Part shown: in pieces, positions 8,007 to 12,213 of the stretch
Layout: each line of letters opens with the position of its first letter
How positions within the stretch are numbered: position 1 is the first letter of the stretch
Source of the DNA: DASPJQ01 sp035299065
GTDB taxonomy: Bacteria > Bacteroidota > Bacteroidia > Flavobacteriales_D > UBA2798
Direction: 5' to 3'
Assembly: GCA_035299065.1 (NCBI GenBank)
Contig: DATGXI010000036.1
Span: forward strand, 1 to 12,213
Length of the DNA: 12,213 bases
The notes under the pieces: generated by a model
Seen by the model: the letters and a program-made list of their open reading frames with translations, nothing else
Told to the model about the DNA's origin: nothing
Database searches by the model: none
Translations under genes and position numbers: made by a program

Positions 8007-9683
8007 ATGTATCCCGCATTAAAAGAAGCCTGCCATTCATTTTCTATGTTTAAACAGGTTAAAAAAGCAATAACCTGCACGGTTTTCAGGTGCTGTTTTC
8101 TTCTGTTTCTTTTTCTTTGTTTTCAAAGTGCCCAGGCGCATGATCCACATGATGAATCCAATCATCACACGCATTCCTGGACGAAAAATAACAACGAAAA
8201 ATTTGAAGGCTCTTTTCTTATGTTTAAGGATGGCCTGGTTTTTTTTGAAACCCATGATCAAAGGGTGGTTTCATACCCGATCGAATCATTGGCCGAAAAA
8301 GATAAGCATATCATTATTGAAAAAATTCGCCATATTCATAAATTAAATGCCAGTGATCCGGTACTAATAATGGTTTCGAAAAAAAGCACATGGCAAATAG
8401 TTTTTTGGATCTCACTGGTTTTTCTTCTAATGCTTGTGGTACTTTTTTTAACCAGGTCTTTCAAATCGGCCAGGGCTTTCATGCTCCTGATGATATTGCC
8501 TTTATTTATGGTTCTTTTCTCAGGGTTTAAAGAAGGTTCATTGCGCAAATTAAGAAGCGCAACAAACCCTCAAAAAATTGATTCGGCTTTTGCTCCTTTC
8601 AAACCAAATGTTTCAACTTACTGGGATACGAATTATTTTTACGTTGAATCATTGGGTATTCCTGCAACGCATTCAATGATGACTGGCATAACCAGCTGGC
8701 AACAGCAGGTGCCGGTTCCGCAATGTTACCTGGGAGCAAATGCATGGCCAATTCCTCTTAAGCCGGTTGTGGCAACCACTCCTGTTCCTGTCAATGCGTT
8801 ACATTTTACAAAAGGTGCCATTGCTATTGCTTCAAACGGCATACCCATTTTTAATCCCTATACCAATACTGGAGTTGATGCGTATCTTGATGGACAACTT
8901 GATAATTGGGGCGGTCATTCAGGAAGGGCCGATGATTATCATTACCACATTGCACCTATGCATTTGTACAGTTCTCCTGAGCTTCCAATTGCGTACGCTT
9001 TTGATGGATTTGCCGTATATGCAGGTGTTGAGCCTGATGGTTCAACCATGACAGCACTGGATGGTAATCATGGTCACTTTTGGACCGATGGAATTTACCA
9101 TTACCACGGCACAGCCACTGCACCTTATATGATTGGGCAAATGGTAGGAGAAGTAACAGAGGATGCCGATAACCAAATTATACCCCAGGCAACCGCCACA
9201 CCCATTCGTACTCCGCAAAGCCCATTGGCAGGAGCAGTCATTACTGCATTTAATACCGTTGCCACTGATCATTATATTTTAACCTATACACTTGCAGCGC
9301 AAACTTACCAGGTTGACTATTCATGGACCGGTTCGGGTATTTATACGTATACGTTCGTATCACCTTCCACAACATCTGATTCCGCTTACACCGGGTTTGT
9401 GCCATGTACAGTGCCGAATGAGATACTTGAAAAAAAAGAAGATAGTGATTTGATTACGGTATTTCCGAACCCTGTAGTTGAGAGGATAAACATTCAGCTA
9501 AATGATTTCATAAATCCAGTGGATGTAAAAGAAATGAGTTTGTACTCTTCGGAAATGGAATTGATGTTTAATTGCAGGGGATTTAAATCTTCACTACCTG
9601 TTCAGAAATTTGCAAAAGGCTACTATATATTGGTTATTGTCACAAAACATCAGGTGATCACCAAAAAAATAATAGTAATCTAA
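8007..9683 (+). CDS. YHYH protein with His-rich N-terminus, SHD1-like domain, two membrane helices and T9SS-like tail
   Basis: The protein has 558 residues from the ATG at 8007. A second ATG at 8046 (Met14) would give a more usual signal peptide. The hydrophobic CCFLLFLFLCFQSAQA ends in an AQA cleavage site, giving a predicted mature start at His45 (HDPHDESNHHTHSW). Residues 58-108 resemble an SHD1 domain (W.......FEG.F....DG.V.F........PIESL..KD). Two helices follow at about 129-148 and 157-174, with a basic loop between them. Residues 190-400 are the YHYH domain, with two full YHYH motifs at 311-314 and 364-367, plus AFDGF at 331-335 and DGNHGH at 352-357. A sorting-domain-like tail starts at FPNP (486-489) and ends KKIIVI. 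It is a different YHYH subtype from the two upstream paralogues. The stop overlaps the convergent permease gene. Confidence 0.85.
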   Translation: MYPALKEACHSFSMFKQVKKAITCTVFRCCFLLFLFLCFQSAQAHDPHDESNHHTHSWTKNNNEKFEGSFLMFKDGLVFFETHDQRVVSYPIESLAEKDKHIIIEKIRHIHKLNASDPVLIMVSKKSTWQIVFWISLVFLLMLVVLFLTRSFKSARAFMLLMILPLFMVLFSGFKEGSLRKLRSATNPQKIDSAFAPFKPNVSTYWDTNYFYVESLGIPATHSMMTGITSWQQQVPVPQCYLGANAWPIPLKPVVATTPVPVNALHFTKGAIAIASNGIPIFNPYTNTGVDAYLDGQLDNWGGHSGRADDYHYHIAPMHLYSSPELPIAYAFDGFAVYAGVEPDGSTMTALDGNHGHFWTDGIYHYHGTATAPYMIGQMVGEVTEDADNQIIPQATATPIRTPQSPLAGAVITAFNTVATDHYILTYTLAAQTYQVDYSWTGSGIYTYTFVSPSTTSDSAYTGFVPCTVPNEILEKKEDSDLITVFPNPVVERINIQLNDFINPVDVKEMSLYSSEMELMFNCRGFKSSLPVQKFAKGYYILVIVTKHQVITKKIIVI

Positions 9684-10888
9684 TTGTTTTTACGCATGGC
9701 CAGCCAAACAGGAAACCATGAACTGAAAATGGCAATTCCCATTAAGGCAGCAAAACTCTTAAGCACATCGGTCCATATTAATTTAACCGGATAGTAATCA
9801 ATAATGGCATTTGACATTGGAACAATGTGATAATGGTATTGGAGCAACACAAGTCCCACCCCAATGGCCAGGCCAATACCGCCTCCCAAAAGGTTTATCA
9901 GTAATCCATTTAATGTGAAAATTTGTTTAATCTTTTTTCTGGTAAGTCCAAGTATCTCTAGTGTTGCCGTGTCTTTTTGTTTGTCAATTACCAGCATGGT
10001 TACGGCAGCAATAACATTGAATCCTGCAAGTATCAGTACAAAAACCATAATGATGAAAACAAACAATTTTTCGGTTTGATTTGTTTTGTAAATGAGTTCT
10101 TTTTGCTGGTAACGGGTTTTCACATCAAAATCGTTACCCATTACCTGATCAATTTTATCGCGAGCTTCTTCGTCATCCGTTCCGGGTTTTAAGCCTATTT
10201 CAATAGCTGAAATTTCACCTTCGTACTCAAGCATACGGTCCATTAAAGCAATATGGGTTATAACATATTGGTTGTCCAATTCAGGGCTTATATGGAAAAC
10301 ACCACTCACGGGAACAGTTTCTTCGTTAAATGCTTTGGTAGCCAGGCCCATTTTTTTTGTACGCAGTGGGGCATACACGCGCAAATAATCCGGGATAACA
10401 GCTTCCTGCAAGTCGGCATTTAAATTTTGCGCAACAACTGACCCCAGGATCATAAAATACCCGCTATCCAATTTGAGAACGGCTTCTCCATCCATATTTT
10501 CCTGGAGCTTTATCATTTTCAGGAAATTTTCATCAACGCCTTTTACTTCAGCATGCCTCCATTGTTCGTCATTTTTGAACAGGCATATTTCTTCAACGGT
10601 TGGACATGTGAACTGTACAAAATCGAGTGTTTTTAATTTTTTTATTTTGGCTTCATCGGGCAAAAAAGTTTTTCCCTTAACCGCGGTAATTTTGATGTCG
10701 GGGTCAAATTTTGAATAAAGCCCTTTGATGGTGTCTTCAAAACCATTTATTGCAGAAAGAATAATGACAAGTGCAGCCGTAATAATGGCTACCGAAAAAA
10801 CCGAAATAAGCGAAATGATGTTGATTACACTATGCGACTTTTTGGAAAAAAGAAATCTACGGGCTATGAAAAATTTTAACCCAAACAT
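9680..10888 (-). CDS. FtsX/LolC-LolE family ABC transporter permease
   Basis: The 402-residue product has the classic layout of lipoprotein-releasing permeases. One N-terminal helix (about 22-46) follows a short basic start (MFGLKFFIARRFLFSKKSHS). A large periplasmic MacB-type domain spans about 47-270, and a C-terminal FtsX domain has three helices (about 274-300, 327-350, 375-397). The cytoplasmic stretch DKQKDTATLEILGLTRKKI at 302-320 is the coupling-helix region typical of LolC/LolE (KDTA.LE.LG). In that system the permease works with the ATPase LolD to move lipoproteins out of the inner membrane; no ATPase is next to this gene, so its partner would be encoded elsewhere. It starts 3 nt after the rbfA stop and is surely in the same transcript. 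Its stop overlaps the convergent YHYH gene by 4 nt. The exact subfamily cannot be fixed by eye. Confidence 0.9.
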   Translation of the reverse strand: MFGLKFFIARRFLFSKKSHSVINIISLISVFSVAIITAALVIILSAINGFEDTIKGLYSKFDPDIKITAVKGKTFLPDEAKIKKLKTLDFVQFTCPTVEEICLFKNDEQWRHAEVKGVDENFLKMIKLQENMDGEAVLKLDSGYFMILGSVVAQNLNADLQEAVIPDYLRVYAPLRTKKMGLATKAFNEETVPVSGVFHISPELDNQYVITHIALMDRMLEYEGEISAIEIGLKPGTDDEEARDKIDQVMGNDFDVKTRYQQKELIYKTNQTEKLFVFIIMVFVLILAGFNVIAAVTMLVIDKQKDTATLEILGLTRKKIKQIFTLNGLLINLLGGGIGLAIGVGLVLLQYHYHIVPMSNAIIDYYPVKLIWTDVLKSFAALMGIAIFSSWFPVWLAMRKNN

Positions 10889-10891
10889 GGC

Positions 10892-11236
10892 TTATTTTTT
10901 CTTTAAAAGGCGATCGATTTCACTGGCGTATTCAATTGAATCGTCAAGAAAGAACATGAAATTAGGCGTTGCACGTAACTGGCTTTTGGTTGCCTGTGCA
11001 AAGTTTGAACGTATCTCCTTGTTTGAATTTTCAATTACTGCAAATACTTCTTCTTTTGTTCCTGCGCCTCCAAAAATGCTTAAATACACACGCGCCTGCG
11101 CTAAGTCGGGTGAAATGCGCACAACGGTAACCGATACCATGGCGCCCATGTATTTTGATTTTGCGTGTACCAGGAAATATTTCCCAAGTTCACGCTGAAT
11201 AAGGGCCGCTACCTTGTTTTGACGGATAGATGACAT
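10892..11236 (-). CDS. rbfA: Ribosome-binding factor A
   Basis: This 114-residue protein, near the usual family length, matches RbfA throughout. It opens with SSIRQNKVAALIQRELGKYF, has the central strand region MVSVTVVRISPDLAQARVYL at 33-52, and ends with the family signature LRATPNFMFFLDDSIEYASE (86-105). RbfA is a KH-type RNA-binding protein that acts in late maturation of the 30S subunit, near the 5' end of 16S rRNA, and in cold adaptation. It is the first gene of a two-gene minus-strand operon with the permease. A consensus -7 element ends 5 nt before the ATG, which fixes the start and implies a very short or absent 5' leader. Confidence 0.96.
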   Translation of the reverse strand: MSSIRQNKVAALIQRELGKYFLVHAKSKYMGAMVSVTVVRISPDLAQARVYLSIFGGAGTKEEVFAVIENSNKEIRSNFAQATKSQLRATPNFMFFLDDSIEYASEIDRLLKKK

Positions 11237-11241
11237 GGGTG

Positions 11242-11249
11242 CAAAGTTA
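11242..11249 (-). promoter_or_regulatory. -7 promoter element of rbfA (TAACTTTG)
   Basis: Read on the minus strand, TAACTTTG is followed by CACCC and then the rbfA ATG. It is a perfect match to the Bacteroidota TAnnTTTG element, and the TTTGCA-C-ATG arrangement is frequent in this phylum. No clear -33 TTTG is seen upstream. Transcription would start within a few bases of the ATG. Confidence 0.6.
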
Positions 11250-11446
11250 GAATTAATACTGACGTGATGGTTGGTTTTGCTCTAAAAAACCTGTTTTTGG
11301 GAATTGTCAGTCAGTATAATACAGCTACTTACAGATTAATTAAAACCTGAGCCGTATCATTCGCAATCACGGGTTTAAATGGAGCCAACTTAACCAAATT
11401 TAAGGCTTTAGGCTGCTTTTGAGCGCCTGCCAAAGGGTAAATCCTG

Positions 11447-11454
11447 TATCTTTA
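11447..11454 (+). promoter_or_regulatory. Possible -7 element (TATCTTTA) of the ABC exporter gene
   Basis: TATCTTTA matches TAnnTTTG at seven of eight positions and lies 9 nt before the ATG at 11464, the same close arrangement as for rbfA. A TTTG at 11418-11421 is upstream, but the 25-nt spacing is longer than usual for a -33 element. The rest of the 227-nt divergent intergenic region (11237-11463) shows no gene or clear hairpin. Confidence 0.4.
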
Positions 11455-11463
11455 ACCCGTTCA

Positions 11464-12213
11464 ATGCGCCCACTTGTAAAAATACTGCGTTACGCGCGCC
11501 CTTACCGAAAATACGCTTCGCTGAATATTTCAATGAATATTCTGTCGGCTATTTTCAATTTATTATCGCTTTTACTTTTTATACCCTTTCTCAAATTGTT
11601 GTTTGAAGACCCCTCAAAACTTGCCGGCATGAGCGCTGAGCCTGACTGGGAGAAACTAGGCTTTAAAGAATATTTTGTGAAGTACCAGGAATACATGATG
11701 AGCAGCTCCATTCTTAAGTATGGTGAAACCGGTGTGCTCATGTTCATTTGTATTTCCATTGTGGTGCTTTTTTTCCTGAAAAACCTTACGCGTTATTTTG
11801 CCATGTACTGGATGACGGTTATAAGGGCTAACGTGGTTAAGGACTTACGCAATAACATGTTCAATAAATTGACATCACAATCACTGGGATATTATACCAA
11901 TGAACGGAAAGGCGATATTATTTCACGCGTGAGTGGCGATGTTGCCGAGGTGGAGTGGAGCGTAATGAGCACACTTGAACTTTTGTTCAGGGAACCTTTT
12001 ACCATTGCCATTTTTATGGTGTCCATGTTCCTGATTTCGGTTAAGCTTACCTTGATTTCATTGGTGCTGATTCCCATAAGCGCATTGATCATTGGAAGGA
12101 TAAGCAAAAGTTTGAAACGCAGTTCGGCCCGTGGGCAAACAAAACTGGGCGAGCTTATATCAACGCTGGAAGAATCATTGGGAGGGATACGCATCATTAA
12201 ATCATTTAATGCC
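11464..12213 (+). CDS. MsbA-like ABC exporter, transmembrane domain only, 3' end missing
   Basis: From the ATG at 11464 the frame is open to the window end, giving 250 residues. It starts MRPLVKILRYARPYRKYASL, typical of exporters that fuse a membrane domain to an ATPase. Helix 1 is at about 20-46. A long loop (47-95) carries EPDWEKLGFKEYF, then helix 2 at about 95-118. The helix 3-4 region (about 175-215) follows GDIISRVSGDVAEVE, the well-known cytoplasmic-loop motif of the ABC type 1 exporter membrane domain. The segment ends LGELISTLEESLGGIRIIKS, also conserved in this family. The nucleotide-binding domain with its Walker motifs must lie beyond the window. Substrate cannot be told; lipid or lipid A flipping is the usual guess for MsbA relatives. 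Transcribed divergently from rbfA. Confidence 0.9.
   Translation, partial: MRPLVKILRYARPYRKYASLNISMNILSAIFNLLSLLLFIPFLKLLFEDPSKLAGMSAEPDWEKLGFKEYFVKYQEYMMSSSILKYGETGVLMFICISIVVLFFLKNLTRYFAMYWMTVIRANVVKDLRNNMFNKLTSQSLGYYTNERKGDIISRVSGDVAEVEWSVMSTLELLFREPFTIAIFMVSMFLISVKLTLISLVLIPISALIIGRISKSLKRSSARGQTKLGELISTLEESLGGIRIIKSFNA

Noticed and set aside
8091..8139. Lipoprotein signal (LFLC) in the third YHYH protein
   Set aside because: The residues before Cys do not fit the lipobox, where a small residue is needed at -1, and a normal AQA signal peptidase I site follows six residues later.
9827..9838. YHYH tetrapeptide in the minus-strand permease (residues 351-354)
   Set aside because: It lies just after a membrane helix of a clear FtsX domain, without the DG and other context of the YHYH family; treated as coincidence despite the neighbouring YHYH genes.
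10725..11198. 157-codon plus-strand ORF over the permease/rbfA junction
   Set aside because: It is antisense to two well-recognised genes and its product resembles no known family; the minus-strand products match RbfA and FtsX/Lol permeases throughout.
11502..12197. Two minus-strand ORFs of 85 and 101 codons near the right end
   Set aside because: Both are antisense to the continuous 250-codon ABC exporter frame that starts at 11464 and carries clear family motifs.

Overview
The window comes from a member of the Bacteroidota. Three proteins end in a type A C-terminal sorting domain of the type IX secretion system (T9SS), with YPNP/FPNP motifs. SprB-type repeats are present, rbfA sits next to a Lol-type permease, and the clearest promoter element is the Bacteroidota -7 motif TAnnTTTG placed almost on the start codon. 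Base composition is moderate and slightly AT-rich, with no obvious foreign block. Genus cannot be assigned from this sequence.

Layout. Bases 1-3999 hold the 3' part of a giant secreted adhesin-like gene. It contains the tail of a YHYH domain, five long SprB repeats (one split by a 231-residue lamin-tail-like domain), six shorter 66-residue repeats, two 51-residue repeats and a T9SS sorting domain. Bases 4090-5403 encode a compact paralogue (signal peptide, YHYH domain, T9SS tail), followed by a strong intrinsic terminator at 5423-5458. Bases 5531-6337 and 6346-7875 form a tight pair: an orphan RnfD/NqrB/UnbU-like membrane protein and an exported DUF2330 protein with a CxxC motif and a C-terminal membrane anchor. 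Bases 8007-9683 encode a third YHYH protein with an unusual architecture: a His-rich N-terminus, an SHD1-like domain, two membrane helices, a YHYH domain and a T9SS-like tail. On the minus strand, convergent with it and overlapping by 4 nt, lie an FtsX/LolC-E type permease (9680-10888) and rbfA (10892-11236). A divergent MsbA-like ABC exporter begins at 11464 and runs off the window end.

How the parts may work together. The right side (rbfA, permease, ABC exporter) is ordinary envelope and ribosome housekeeping. The left 9.7 kb is accessory: three YHYH proteins of three different architectures surround a membrane electron-carrier-like protein and a CxxC exported protein. A joint role at the cell envelope, possibly metal- or redox-related, is an inference from proximity and motifs only.

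The best-supported unusual observation is the domain insertion inside a single SprB repeat. Removing 231 codons restores the 75-residue period, the 50-residue Cys-Cys spacing and the position of the conserved Trp. No tRNA, rRNA, CRISPR array, insertion sequence or integrase was recognised.
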